From NCBI GenBank assembly GCA_025677825.1, contig JAIXMO010000058.1, positions 62,001 through 126,000 on the forward strand: DNA of 64,000 nucleotides, given 5' to 3'. The stretch comes from Helicostylum pulchrum (Eukaryota; Mucoromycota; Mucoromycetes; Mucorales; Mucoraceae). Shown piece by piece: positions 23,136 through 40,362 of the stretch. Within the stretch, counting starts at the first letter, position 1, and every line of letters begins with the position of its first letter. Below the pieces are notes generated by a model. That model saw only the letters and a program-made list of their open reading frames with translations, was not told where the DNA came from and made no database searches. A program made the position numbers and the translations under genes.

Positions 23136-26100
23136 TTAAATAGGTGTATGTACGACAGATCCATTATTAGATTGCGATTTATGGCTCGTATCTGTATTTT
23201 GTCTCACAAGTCGATCTCTATCGTATTCAGCCTTAAAGTCAGATACAGATTGTGTACGCGGCATAGTATGAATTGACATATTATCATTGTTATAATTAAT
23301 ATCGGATATAGAAAGTTGAGATTGTGCCCATTGAGGTAACATCAGGCTTTGATGTTGATTCGTAATACGCTTAACGTATATAGCAGTACTACACGAAAAA
23401 TAAAATAAAACTACGTTAGTTTATTTACATTTATACTAATTATCACTTACAGTTTTTTGTCAACAAACAATGTCATGGCTCTTCTTCTTATTTTATCTCC
23501 AAACCGTGATCGAGGAAAGTGATTCGGGTGTACTATAACAACTGTATCAACTAAAAACAAGTGGTTTTCCAGTATAGAGTTGACTACCAAAGGAACAACT
23601 GCTAAAGCATATTCGTTCGCTTTGATAGATACAACTGCTACAATTTCTTCTCTATCTTGGAATACAATACTATACATACACATATATAAATAAAACATTG
23701 ATTTTTCAAAAATGTCAATAAAAAATACCTTCCGCCAGAGGGAATTGTTGGATGACAATGCTCAATTGATAATTCAACATCTAAAGGAAAATGCATTAAT
23801 CCATTTCGAACAAGCGTTTCGTTAATTGGTCCTAATACGTATAAACATTGTCCTTCTTCTAACATAGGTGCCATCATACGATTATCTACTCTTCTTCTTA
23901 CGCTCCACAAGAAACCATAATCGCCTGTTCGCATATACTTGACACTAGGATCATTTCCAGTAATGGTTGCTTCAAACTTTTGAACATATGTAGCAGCATC
24001 CAAATTATGATATGTCTTTGCGTTACTATCGGAGCAAACCCAAATCTCTCCTACTGTATTACTTGGACAGACTATATGTGTTTCGGGATTGACGATGGCT
24101 ACCATGGTATTACTAGGTACAATACCAGAGTCGTTCAATAAAATACCATAGGGTTCTTCTTCGGGACCTAACAGGCGTATAATGCCTTGCCTTAACCAAT
24201 AAGGATCAACAGAAAGAGAAATAGGTTCCATCAGCATGTAAGAACGCGTTGTAATCATTGGGTTAGCAACATGACTATAAACCGTATTAATTGCTTCCTT
24301 TTCCAGTCTTTGTCTAGCAAAGTATCTAGCCATATGTTGATATAATAATGGTTTGGGTCGGTTATCATTTGATAGCATTAAATTTTGTACGCCCTTCAAG
24401 TTAACTTGTTTACCATCATTGGCATTGATACGGTTCATTGCAAATTGAACAAGCGCATTTGTTAAAAATGTGTCTTTTGTTTTGTAGCGTTGTAATGATT
24501 CAAAAAAGCTGATTGGGTTAGTATAAAAATCTGCAGATGGTATTAAAACCGTACTGCAACCTACATACAAATAATAACAATAAAAATTTCGTATAAGTAT
24601 TTCGTAATATACAAATATATACACATATATGTATATATTTATACGCACCAACATAAACACCACAAAATAAAGCATACAGAAATCCAAGTCCTTCATATGT
24701 ACCAAGACCAGTTGTAACAATCCCACGTTGAGATTTCATTTGACAAGTCATTTTTTGTGTTCTACATTGATTTAAAATGGTATCATGACCGATATAAGTG
24801 TAACACTGACGACTATCGGAAGAATTTTGAACCAAGATAATTGTAGGTGAAAGCCTATTATTAGAGATCCAATCGGGTCTTACCATAAACCCACTTTCTT
24901 TTCCTAGCGTTTTATGATGCTTGGGAGCCTTTGAGATGTTAACTATGTCCGGTAACCTGAATTTAAGAGGAAGTGCAGCACGAATAGCGGCTTTGACGGC
25001 ATGATGTCGCATCACATCATCCCCAGCAGAGTTGGTAAGCATGGCTGCGACTCCTAGGTCTTGTATAACCTGAATCATTAAACTAGCAAATTCGTTGACT
25101 CTGTTGGGTTGAAGTATAGGGTCTACTTGTTCTAATGGGACAGGGATAACTCCAATCGATAGACATGCATAGATACAAAGTATATATTCTATACCAAACG
25201 GCATCACCACAAGTACCTTGGTATTTCTTTTTAACCCCTTTTTTGTTAGGTGGGCTGCAACGGTTGCTGCCTTATAACTGATCTTTTTCCAAGAGTATTG
25301 CTTGGTGTTGATATTGGTACCTGGTTGAGACGAAACAATATACGCAATTTCTTCAGGGTACATGGTTGTACGCCACTGCAGTATATCAACTATATTGGTG
25401 AATCGAGATATATCGTATTCTGTACGCTCATCGACAACATTGCTGACTTTTTCCATGCCTGTATGTTGTGGTTGAGGGTGAGGCATGATAGCTCCACATC
25501 GAATAGCAGTTTCGTAAGCTACCCCCGATAACCACATATCAGTTGATGGGTCTTCGTTGTAAGCCAAGTTAAATATAGTACGATCAACATCTATTTTGAT
25601 ATACCGAACTGCAAGTTGACCTTGCAAGAAGTAACGCTTTGTTAATAAAGGATGAATTACTCTACGACCATGTACGATTTGTTTTGGTAATCCGTTAGTG
25701 CCAACAAATACAATAGCGAATGCTCTTAAACCGTGAAATTCTATCAATGCTTCGTCTACTTCGGTAGCAATACGCAATAAGTCTGCTCTAGGTGCAGATG
25801 TTTCACATGCGATAACTGGAAGGTGTTGCTTTTTAACCAAGATTTCAAAAATAGTGCTAAAAAGTATACATGTTAATTTCGTTATAATAAAGATATTTTT
25901 TTTTTTTTACCATTGATCAATACGAGCTCGTTTTCTAATAGTGTTTAACAAATCACTAGCATAATAGTAGTCTTCTATACCAAAATTTGCTCCGAATCGT
26001 TGTTGTCGAATACGATCTTCATAGGTACCCAAAATAAATAACCTACCTCCAATAACAGTACCGCAAAGACCTGTTCTTAAAAAGTGTTCACCATACACTT

Positions 26101-28889
26101 GAGGGTACAAGTTCTCGGAAGGCACAACTAAAGGTCGTGCATTAAAAATACATTCCGTATGTTTTGGTAAAGCCCAAAAGCCACCTGTAATTGCCGGTGA
26201 ATTCATCCAAACTTCACCAAATGTATCAGGCGGACATAACGTAGCTGTATCGGGATCAACAATAGCCACGGTTGTTTTAGGCATACAAAATCCAAACGCT
26301 TCTACTCTTACCCTACCGGGCTCATTTAAATTTTCCGCCTTTCTAGCATCATTACCAGCGGCTAACACCATAACTTTATTCGCCTTTAAAGCCTGTGCAT
26401 CAAACAAACAACTAAACAAATCACGCGATCCACCATGTGCCAAAACGGATTGTGTAGTAATCACTGGTCGCGATACTTGTTGTCCATCTTCATATGCAAT
26501 CTCGTCACGTTCCACAAACTCTTCCGTAAAGGCCGGACCTAAATTATCTCGCATACTCAAGATCTTTCCACCATGTTCCGGAAGTGATAGTACAGGACAG
26601 ATCACTTGTAAAGGGTTATCGGTATTACAGAGTGGTCGTAGTAATTTATCGGCCACGTATTCGTTTAATTCTGGGTTTACTGTGTTGGTATCTACAATCA
26701 AGTTTCGAAGTGATGATAGGTCTGGAACTACTTTTTTACTATGGTTTTTCACGTCTTTGGAGTGAGATTGATAATAATTAGTTATGTATCGTAATGATGC
26801 ATAATCTGCTAATGCAATAGTTGCTACGATAAAAATATATATATATATATATATGTATATAATTATATTACTGAGTCAAAATAAAGTTTATAATATATAT
26901 GTAATATATATTACCTTTATATTTTGAAAGAACGTAAATCCAAATAGCTGGTGTATCAATAATTGAACTACTTGCAAAAATAGTATTTGTTCCAGCATAA
27001 ACAGAATGTAAAACGGAAATGACGAGACCAATTTGTTGTCTTGGCTCAAAATAGGTTACCATGATTTCATGTGAGCGCGCTGCTCTTTTAGGTTTGACAG
27101 TAACATTAGCTGCCTCAACGGTGACAACAGTTTCGGTTGTAGCAGCTTGAAATGCAGCACATTGTTCCATGATAGAATTATGTGTAACGGTAACACCTTT
27201 TAATTCGCCGTTGTTTGCTTTTGCATATTCAACGTAAGCAATTTCGGGTACTCGAATTGGAGGATAATCCGCGGCCTTCTTTGAATCTGGATACCAGGTA
27301 CCTAAATCATTTGTTCTCCACCATCGAATACTAGGGGGAAATTCAATTGATTTTGCTTGCATATCTTTTGTAAAGGCGCGTTGATTATGTTCAGTTGTTA
27401 AGATGAGGTAAATATTTGTCAATGTCAAAATAAATGAAAGTTCGGATAAATCTTCCGCAGCGTTGATAGGAACTGCCGTTACACCTGCTAAAAAGCAACC
27501 AAATAAAGCAGGAATAAAATCAAGTACTTCGCTTTTACGATAGATAAGTGCTACACGATCTCCATAGTTTACTTTGCCTTTGCTTTTAATTGAATGAGCA
27601 ATCTTTTCTGCGCGCGCGTTAAGTTTTTCCCAGCTAAGTGAAATTGGTTCTTTACCACGTGCATCGACAAGTGTAAAGGCATCTTTGATTAATTCTCCCG
27701 ACTTATTAGCTCGGTATCGAAGTAATTGAGCTAAATTGTTAAAATCTGTTAAACATGTCTTGTTATCTGCATCAAGTAATTGAAAAGGTATAGGACGTCC
27801 CTTCAATGGTGTCATTTGACGACCTGCCAAATCTGATAGAAACATTTGATCCATTGGGTCGTTTAAACTTAATTTGGGTTGAGGCGCTGGCTCAATTGCC
27901 TTAAATGTAGAGGCCATATAACTATCTCGGTATCTACTACGTCCTCGGCTTGATTGAGATCTAGCAACTGAACTATCCATACTAGAAAATCCTGTACTGG
28001 TAGAATTTGATTGTCTTAATCGCGAAGGCGTTGAAACGAGAGATGGTTCTCTTCCCACACCGGACCTTAATGATGATGTTTCTATACAGATTGATTTTTT
28101 TATTTTATTATTTAGCTCATGTGTAACTTTGACAGCGTTTTTTTTTTCTTTTTTTTTCTTACCCCAGTTTGAGTCAGCAAATGAATCTGAACTTTGTCTG
28201 ATACTAAAGGGTAACCCAAATTCAGGGTTAGATTCAAGTGAAGTAGTTCTACTATGTTGTCTAATATGATGTACTGGTGAAGGTGGAGGTCTATGAGGGC
28301 TATAAGGTCTATTCATAAACATGGGAGAAGGCGGTACACCTGGTTGGGGTGGTAATGGCCTATGCCCATTTATTGGAGGTGGACGCATAGGAAATCCATA
28401 CATTGGTCTAACAGGGCCCATACGAGGATCAAAAGGTCGAACATTATTATTATTATTGGGCATCCAATTCTGTTGAGAAGGTGGTGGAGGTGGAGGAGGG
28501 CGAGGTTGAAAATGTGGTTGCGGGGGTAATAGGGAAGGTGGACTATTGATATCTGAACTGCCCTTTGTCAAATGTTTATGGTTTTCTTCCATAAATTTGG
28601 TTCCTGTTCTATTTACAGGTGAGTTGGTTGGAGAAGGTAAAAAATCGAGAAAATCTTGAACGTCAGCTGCACTTGGCTCAGGACCAAGATCATCGAGAGA
28701 TGGTTCTTGTTGTACTTGACTAAGTCTTGTTTTTGAAGTCAAAAGTTCTTGATATGGTGCTAATATACTAGCTTTTTTCTTGTCATAACCTTTTTGAGTG
28801 ATGTCTCTTTCTTGTAATTCAAATTCTAAGCGTTCTAGCTCGTATGCTACATCTAAAGGAAGATCGTCGTACGAAGAGAACTTTGACAT
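23136..28889 (-). CDS. DIP2/CMR2-like tandem adenylation-fold protein
   Basis: 1772-aa protein. Seven exons: 28889-28163, 28081-26915, 26823-25911, 25856-24649, 24560-23729, 23669-23451 and 23388-23136, summing exactly to 1773 codons. An N-terminal DMAP1-binding-like helix (LDVAYELERLEFELQERDITQKGY) is followed by a Pro-rich disordered region and two AMP-binding-like domains. The first begins near residue 350 (LVDARGKEPISLSWEKLNARAE), the second near 1090 (ISYKAATVAAHLTKKGL). Family members (animal DIP2, yeast Cmr2) are linked to diacylglycerol metabolism. The usual ATP P-loop of acyl-CoA synthetases (TSGTTGxPKG) is not visible in either half, as expected for this group. ATG 28889 starts MSKFSSYDD; the upstream TTG is ignored. 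The C-terminal tail is Asn/Ser-rich. Confidence 0.9.
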
Positions 28890-29918
28890 TGTATTCAATG
28901 AGCGTGTTGGTAAGACAAAATAATAATTAAAGACCTTGAATAAACTTGAATACTAGAACGATAGTGCTATTACTACAGTTTTTTTTAATATCAATATATA
29001 TGTGTATGTGTATATTTTTTTTTAGAGTAAAAAAAAAAATATTAGGGTGAAAAAAAAAAAATACAGCCGAAAAGCGGTTTAAAAAAAAACAGGGCGGGGA
29101 ATAAACTAATTGTTTCTCCTTCAAGTCAACAAGATGTGTATCTTTGAGAGACCATGGTCTTGGCGTGTTCGTGCACGAATATTCCTCCCCCCCCCCCCCC
29201 TCATTTTTTTTAGTAACTAATAATTACAATAACGCTATTACTTGTATAAGAAATTGATTATACGTACCCCTGATTTTGTTGCTAGGTAAATGTTAATTCT
29301 GCTGTTTGGTAATAAAATATTTTGCGTTCTCGCCTTTCGTTACTTTGTGTACCTTCATATTTAATTTCTGGTAACTTTTCGTAAGCGTATTTAGATACTT
29401 GGGGATGATTCTATTACGCGATATTTTAGAAGAGAGGGAATAAGGTCACAAGTATAAAGTCCCCCTTTTTTTTGTAGTACGATATCCGAAGAGAAAAAAA
29501 AGAGAGCATGGTTTCTTTTGGAAAAGGAATAAAGGAAAGGAAACTTTCACACAATCCATGTGTACTGTACCACCAATCCTAAATCTAATGATTATTTCCC
29601 GGTGTAACCTTTACAGAAAGTAATTATTTCAGTTGTTGTTTATTCTATATATATGAATGAAGAACATTCTACATACTGTTAAAAAAAGGTGTTCGGATTT
29701 TTCTTTGGAAAAAAAAGTAAAAAGAGTATAACCCTCAAATACTTAGCTAGAAGCCTGACAGGTTAGCTCATTTAAAAAAGGTGGATGCATAAGTACCCAT
29801 CATGTGTGTGGGGTAAATTAAATTAAATAAGATGAATTATTGGTTGGGTCTTTTTAAACTCTTTTTCATTCCTTCTTATATCTTTTTTGCTTTTTTTTTC
29901 GACCTCTTTTTGTATATA
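28890..29918. promoter_or_regulatory. divergent promoter region, DIP2-like (-) / GSKIP-like (+)
   Basis: About 1 kb between two divergent starts, with A/T runs and a 14-C homopolymer near 29187-29200. No TATA element or factor site can be assigned with confidence. Confidence 0.5.
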
Positions 29919-30435
29919 ATGAGACACGCTTTATTATGTGATGAATTAGACGATATTATTCATTCATACAACTATGGAATTGTACCTGGATCGGCCACAG
30001 TATTTGTAAAAGATGAAGTGAACAATATGGGAAGATTAGACCTGACATTATTAGAGGGAGTTATGATAGTTGTTGAAGTATCAGAAGAGGGTTACAAGGT
30101 ATTTTTTTGAGTGTGAAAAATAAAATAACCGGAGTTCTAAATTATTATAGGTTGCTTCCTGTTCTCCACTTTCAAACGCGGCTGTTGCGATAACAACATC
30201 GAAAACTGTACAAAAAAATCTGGAAATAATGTTTGATACAATGGATAATTTACTTATGGCTGTATCTCCCATGTTTTGCCAAATATTTCAGCAGGCGCTT
30301 TATGATAAATTAGAAAGTGTACACAGAACAAATATACCTTCATCAACACAAGAACCTACACAACAGCAGTTATTGGATTTAGACCAAACAATATCACAGC
30401 AAGTTTTGGAAGAGCTTCAGAATTGGATGCATTAA
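29919..30435 (+). CDS. GSKIP-domain protein
   Basis: 154-aa protein in two exons (29919-30098 and 30151-30435) joined in phase 0. The C-terminal part matches the GSKIP fold: LTLLEGVMIVVEVSEEGYKVAS, then FDTMDNLLMAVSPMFCQIF and QALYDKLESV. These parallel the LELTEAGLKVV and LLDTLSPAYREAF-type blocks of human GSKIP. In animals GSKIP binds GSK3 and the PKA regulatory subunit; whether the fungal protein does so is inference. The ATG at 29919 gives the usual short N-terminus. An upstream in-frame ATG at 29832 would add a hydrophobic Phe-rich leader, which I judge to be untranslated T-rich sequence. It converges on the amino acid transporter, with about 176 bp between the stop codons. Confidence 0.75.
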
Positions 30436-30611
30436 AAAAATCACATTAAATAAGCTTAAATCTATTTATTTTTGTTAATTTTTGTCGTTGTTGTTGTTGC
30501 AAGTATATATATGTATACATTTATCTACATGTATGGGAATACTTTTATCTTGAGTACATGTTTATGAGTAAAAAAAAAAAAAAAAAAAGAGATAAGGGGA
30601 ATAATTTAAAT

Positions 30612-32572
30612 CTAGAGGAAACTCCATAAAGTACCAGTAAAAGCCATGGAAGAAGCAATCGCAATCAACGTAAAATCAAAAACTTTACGCTTGTACGACA
30701 TTGAATCACCAAACAAGCACATATGACATACGAGAGGGAAAATACCCGAAATCATAAACGAAAAGAAAGCACCCAAAAGAGACATAATCTTGTCAAATCC
30801 AGGGATGATAAAAGCTAGTACAACAACGAACGCGCTTACACAAATTTTACCAAATGCAGTTAATAAAGGTTCGCGCCATTCTCCCTTCTCGCACCATTCT
30901 TCAAGATGTGTTCCTCTTAATAACCAAATGTGCCAACTTAAATTTACAGGATTCAACGTTAATCCGTACTTTGCAACTGGGTTTACTGCAATTAACCAAA
31001 CTGCGAGGCGATTTAAAGTTTGGTTGTATTCGGGAATTGAAATGATATTTTGAGTTATCTAAAAGAAATATTACTATTGTATAAATATTTGTAAGCAAAA
31101 TAGTATAATACTTTACCTCTTGCATTGTATCAGATCCAAACATTAAGTATCCACAAGCGGCTACACCGAAATAAACAATTGTTGTCGCTAAATAAGTCCA
31201 ATTTACCATTCGGGTATATAACTTTGGGTTATCCATATCACGGTATACAGTAGGGAATACAGCGTGACCAGCAAATCCAGCCATAATTAAACCAAAACTA
31301 AGGGGTACAGTAGACCAATTTGAAGGCCAGATTTCGGTTTCCTAAAAGAAAGAAATGGCTCGATTATTTTTAATACATGCACAGTTTTTTTTTTTTTTTT
31401 TTTTACTTACAGCTGGCTCAATCAAACTTCCGGGTGCATCCTTTTTACTTACGCCATCTACAATAATAACAATGATAATACTAAACGCACTAAATATACC
31501 GAGTAAACTTGTATAAGAGAGATGTCGTACAGGTAAAAATAACATGGGCGTCAAGATAATAAATGAAAAAACACGGATTTCCACCATTGTATAACCTGGA
31601 AATAAAGAATCCATACCATCACCTAATAACACAACAAGTGCAACACTATATATATATATATATATATAACAGTCAATATATGTACATTTATATATACAAA
31701 TATAGATATATATTACCTGCTGGTAAGCAATTCTGTAATAAATAATGCTGTAACCCAAATTCGTCCTTTTAAACCAAAAGCCAAAGCACCCATATCACCA
31801 TAGGTTCTGGAATCGGGATCTATGTCTAAACACTTTTGTAACAGTTTGGCAGTATAGTTGGTTAAGCCACAACAAAACACAAATACAGAAACACCAATTA
31901 CCCAACCAGCACACTATAAAAAAAAAGAGGGGGATGTTGGTTGAGGAAAAAAAAAAGATATAATTGTATTCTTACCTTGAAGCCAAGTGGTAATGCTAAA
32001 ATACCAATACCAATCAAAATATTAATGGAATTGAAGATAGATTGAGTAAATGAAGACTTTTCAGTAGCAACTGGGTGCGGTTCATATCGATAATCTTCAG
32101 CTACAGTACCAATACTTCTGACAGATAAAACTTTATCCAAATGAGAAAATAGCAAGGACGAATGTTCGTTTAGGTTACTACCGCTGGGACCTGATTCAAT
32201 ACGGCTTAAGCGTGACACAGACGTTTTTGATGGAATCCTTGAAACATAACCTGAAGAAATGGCAGAGTATTTGTCTTCTTCTTCATCCAACTATATCAAT
32301 ATAAAATTAGTTGAGAATGGAAACAATTCCTTTTTAGTATGTATACTTACAAATGGGGCATTTGGCACAGCTAAATTCTCTGCCATAAACATCATGGATG
32401 TACGAGAATAGGATCCAACAAATGAACCCAGTCTTTCGGAAAAGGAACTCATGGTACGTTCAATAGGTATATGCTCATCATAAGGATGATCAGGTGAAAG
32501 TTGAGACGGATGGAGATTACGGATCCGAGGTACATTACTTTCTTCTGACCTACCATTACTAGGAATGTCCAT
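30612..32572 (-). CDS. vacuolar-type amino acid transporter (Avt family)
   Basis: 546-aa member of the amino acid/auxin permease (SLC32/36-like, Aa_trans) family, expected in the vacuolar membrane. Six exons: 32572-32351, 32290-31976, 31913-31717, 31645-31411, 31341-31117 and 31058-30612, summing exactly to 547 codons. A cytosolic Ser-rich N-terminus of about 150 residues precedes the first helix (SINILIGIGILALPLGFK, the family hallmark). The further helices are visible, including ITELLTSSVALVVLLGDGMDS, VPLSFGLIMAGFAGHAVFP and LLGAFFSFMISGIFPLVCHMCL. The order and the long N-terminal tail fit Avt1-type H+/amino acid exchangers. Substrate and direction cannot be told from sequence. Confidence 0.9.
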
Positions 32573-33810
32573 TTTAGTTTAAGTAAAAGGAAAAGAAAGG
32601 GTTGTAAAATAAAAGACAATAGCTGTTTTTTATAGTTTTTTTTTTTTCGGTCCTTCAAGTGCCAAAAAAGTCTGAGATTTATTTGTTGTTCAACAACCCT
32701 AATAAAGTTAAAACAACTTTTTGAGAATAAGACGAGCATTATTATATTCCAAGTGTACAGCCATCCATGGCCTATGTAGCAGACGTACTCATCACTCATT
32801 TTGGAGTACAAAACTGCAGTTCAAAATGTGATTTTAAAAAAGGACTATTTGGCAAATCAAAACAAAATACTAAATCGAAATAATGAAAGACTTTTCCCCT
32901 TCTCTTGTACAACTGTCGTCATTCTCAGTTTATCACGTATCATTAAAGTTGCCCGATAGATCCAAGTCCAAAGTTTATGTCACACATAATAGTAGTAGTA
33001 GTAGTAGTAGTAGTAGTATATACGAAGCAGATCAAACATTAATGCAGCAAGAAAAAATATATTAGGGGAAACAAGACTACTAATTATAGTAAGCACTTGT
33101 TAACTTTCTTCTATTTTCTTCTATCAAGATGTTTTGTGCAATCTCTATTTTTCTTTCAAGAATTGCAACTGATGAGGATCTTAAAAAAAACTGTTTCATG
33201 GATCTTCTCAGTCATAATAAACAGTAACGGGTTCAAAGAAAAAAGCGTTCTAGATTCATTTGCTTAAATTGAAACGTTTTTTTTTTTCTTAAAAAAAAAA
33301 CTTTCCCCCTTTTTTCTTTGACAGCATTCATTTGAGCAAAAAATGTGGAGCAACAAAAGTACTGAAACGAATTGGCAGGTAATATATAGTTAGTTCGATA
33401 AGGGGCAATGCAAAATATGTGTCCGATGGCGTAAGTATGAAATTAAAGTTTACAAGTAAGATGAATGAGCCATACATCTAAAGATTCGTATATTTCGTTG
33501 GAGCATGTTTATGTAAATATTTAAGTTTTGCAAGCTGCTAACTAAGCACCCAAGCACATTATAGTGGTATTTAACTTGGCAACGCATATATGAAGCTATG
33601 GAAACAAATTAAAAATATAAATAATCTGTCAAACAAATTAAACTCACCAATGCAGTTTGTAATTGGTAGTTAAGTTAAACATCCAACCCAATCACTTTTT
33701 CTATTTTCTTTCTTTGCATTATTTTCAAATCCACAAACATTGATACTCCGTAAGCACAAAACAAAAAATCTTTCTTTTTTTTCTTTTAGCTATTACGTTT
33801 TTTTTTACAA
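32573..33810. promoter_or_regulatory. divergent promoter region, Avt-like (-) / USP7-like (+)
   Basis: About 1.2 kb between divergent genes. It contains an (AGT)n run at 32991-33018 and T/A runs at 33277-33310. A short open frame around 32883-33065 consists partly of that repeat and is not supported. Confidence 0.5.
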
Positions 33811-37712
<3,902 letters not shown>

Positions 37713-38415
37713 AGAGTTATTTACCATTATCTATTGCTATAAAGTAAAATTAAATAAATAAAAAAAAAAAAAATCCCTTTTGAAATTTTTAATAAATTAT
37801 ATCAATTAATGACGGGTTACTTTTCTTTACATGGTGTATAAAAGCTTGCAGTAAAAGAATTATATATCATTTAAATCTGTTTGTTTTTTCTTACTGTAAC
37901 ATATTTTACAATACATACTTTGAGGCTATACGCGTACAATAGAATAAAGGGGTTTAAAGAAGGTACCCCAGCGGCTCTATTTAAGGATGATCGAAATCTG
38001 GAAGAAATCCACCCTTAAATAGCGCCGCCACTGTATGTAGGTAAAGAGGATTACAACAAAGTAATTGTAACAGCAGATAGAGCTACATATTGTGATTTTA
38101 TATCTATCTGCCTCTATTTAATGTATCTCTTATCATCATTTTAAATAAAACCAGTCTTTTCAACAAGTAGTCTCCACGGGTTCACTGAGGATAATAACAG
38201 AGATTGAAAGAAATTAAGTGAGAATAAGTATTCAGAAATACAGTTTTCTGCTTTTTTTTTTTTTTTACCTTTTTTTAAAAATCTTTCGTCAGTGAATAAA
38301 CTAATATAAAAAATGATGTTGTTTATATCTATCTCTACTTTTAGCTTCGATTTCTCCCCTTTTTTTCTTATTGATAAAACACGACGGCAAACCCTTTTAA
38401 GCATAAAACAATCAG
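37713..38415. other. intergenic with strong hairpin
   Basis: 3' flank of the USP7-like gene and upstream region of the unrecognised plus-strand gene. It holds the inverted repeat at 37971-38028. No gene is supported. Confidence 0.6.
37971..38028. repeat. inverted repeat, 16-bp arms
   Basis: Arm GCGGCTCTATTTAAGG (37971-37986) pairs with CCTTAAATAGCGCCGC (38013-38028) with one mismatch, leaving a 26-nt loop. It lies about 260 bp after the USP7-like stop, beyond the likely poly(A) site. Confidence 0.8.
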
Positions 38416-40362
38416 ATGGAATTGGTTATGAACGGTCCAAGTACCTCGCCGTACAACGATATCAAGGAAAAAACACTTGAATGGTTTCGATCAGTACCAA
38501 AGTTCCAAAGAAACATTCCTACTTTACATAACGAACTTCGAACTGTGATCCTTCCTGCAGCTATTGAAAACCATATGTTGAATGTTGAAGTTGATGATAG
38601 CGGGGCCATTACCAATCCTTTGTCTATCGAATGCATTAGAAATAAGCTTATACAATGGGTAAGTCATTTACGCCAGAATGAAAAAAAAAAACCAGATAAT
38701 ACTTAGTTAATAACCTCTCTCATATTTAGACTTATTTCCTTATATAGAATCGAGATATCAATCCTCAAAAATGACCGTTTTTAAAAAAGTTGAAGGTTTA
38801 AAAGTAGATGCACTTTAAACATTTTTATGATAATGTACGTTTACAACGCCGTATAAATGTATATATGAAGGATACTAAATACCTCTAATGCATTTACGAT
38901 TTATGAACTTTTTTTTTTGGTAGTAGATATATATACACGAAACTTTACATAACAATTATTGTCAAAAGTCCGCGTAGAAAGTCCTCGTAGAATATTATTC
39001 TATTGTATACAAACGTAATATGCGATAGCCAAAGTTTAATAATTTATAAGCGTATATCATGCAGGTTTCGAACATTATTTTTCTGGAGTGTCCATAATGT
39101 CGTGCAGATCAAATATATTTTGCCACAGAAAAGTGACATCACGAATTGAAATGTCGTGCGGATTGTCGTGCGCCAAGTTTCCACCTTAAAGTATTGCTCT
39201 CAACACCTTCAGTCGATAATGATATGATTGAATTTAGACCCAGTCTACGCAAAATTTGCAGGATATACAAGGTATATATCAAACATAAACATTTATTTAT
39301 GTTAAATATATAACAAATATTATTATAGAACCCATGTGGTGCCGAAGAATGCTACTGGAACGCAAAACATCATCAAAGAAAACCATCGAATTTAAATGAA
39401 AAAACTGGATATGAGCTTGTTGGTGTCATGTAAGTTTATATTATCTTAAAAACCCTTACTTGAATGATTGACAACATATCCATTAGTTTCGACAAGATGA
39501 TTAAACATGGAACAGTCTTCGCTCTATCAAAACCCATTCCTTCTGAAGCAGATATTATAATAAAGAGCTGGGCAGATCTTTTTGAGGTTCTTTTCTTCAA
39601 TACTGGAATCTACATTCGATGGTAATTTTTACATAAAGTTTATGTCTACGGATAAAATTAGCTTACTTTATGAAGAATAGGGGGGGGAGGTTTAATTAGT
39701 GATGACATTGATCACATATTGTTCAAATTGGATGCAAAACTTGTCTTAGCATATGATGATACTGAATATCCAGTTTCTCGTGTCAAATTTGCTCTATATT
39801 CTGGCCCAAAAAAAATCAAAACGGACAGGAGCAAATTATTAGTTGAAGCCAAAACAATTTACAATCAAGTAATGGGTTTGAACATTAGTGAGGAAAATGA
39901 GGCTTTGTTGAAGATTACCAACGTTCAAATCAAGGGTAAAAATTAGGATCATATTACATGACTAAATATTTAACATATCATTATTTCAGGTTTAGAAGCA
40001 CATGTTATGTCAATAATCACTGCTGATGATCACTTATACGTTGCCAATTCCATTGAATTATATATATTATCATCGACTGTTTCCCAATTAAAGACACAAA
40101 GCAAGTCTCTCATTGGCCGTTTATTTGATTTTAAGGTTAAAAAAAGAAAAGAAAACAGTCACCTAATACTAATATATTTTAATTTTAGCATTATACATTG
40201 AACACTGCAAATATTATAAAACAGGGATTAAATGGTAAAAAAAAAAGTATGAAAAGTATGAAGCGTAAGATGCAAGAAGACGTTAATAATGAAGAGACAT
40301 CACCTCCGCCAAAAAGAAAGCTTACTCCAATTTGGAGGTATAAAAAAAATGCGAAAAATTAA
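38416..40362 (+). CDS. unrecognised multi-exon protein with an apparent frame break
   Basis: I do not recognise this family. Exon 1 (38416-38658) begins at ATG (MELVMNGPSTSPYNDIKEK) and ends at a strong GTAAGT. Coding-like exons then follow from about 39240: a piece ending GYTR, then NPCGAEECYWNAKHHQRKPS, then FDKMIKHGTVFALS through IKSWADLFEVLFFNTGIYIRW, then the long exon containing LFKLDAKLVLAYDDTEYPVSRVKFAL. The last exons (about 39986-40135 and 40189-40362) end with a Lys-rich PPPKRKL tail like a nuclear localisation signal. The first intron would be about 580 nt, far longer than any other here, and contains short direct repeats. The seven-G run at 39681-39687 breaks the frame between two exons that otherwise fit. 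It may be a decaying gene or carry a one-base sequence error. Confidence 0.5.

Noticed and set aside
29832..29918. Upstream in-frame ATG for the GSKIP-like protein
   Set aside because: It would add a Phe-rich hydrophobic leader made from T runs; the ATG at 29919 gives the usual family length.
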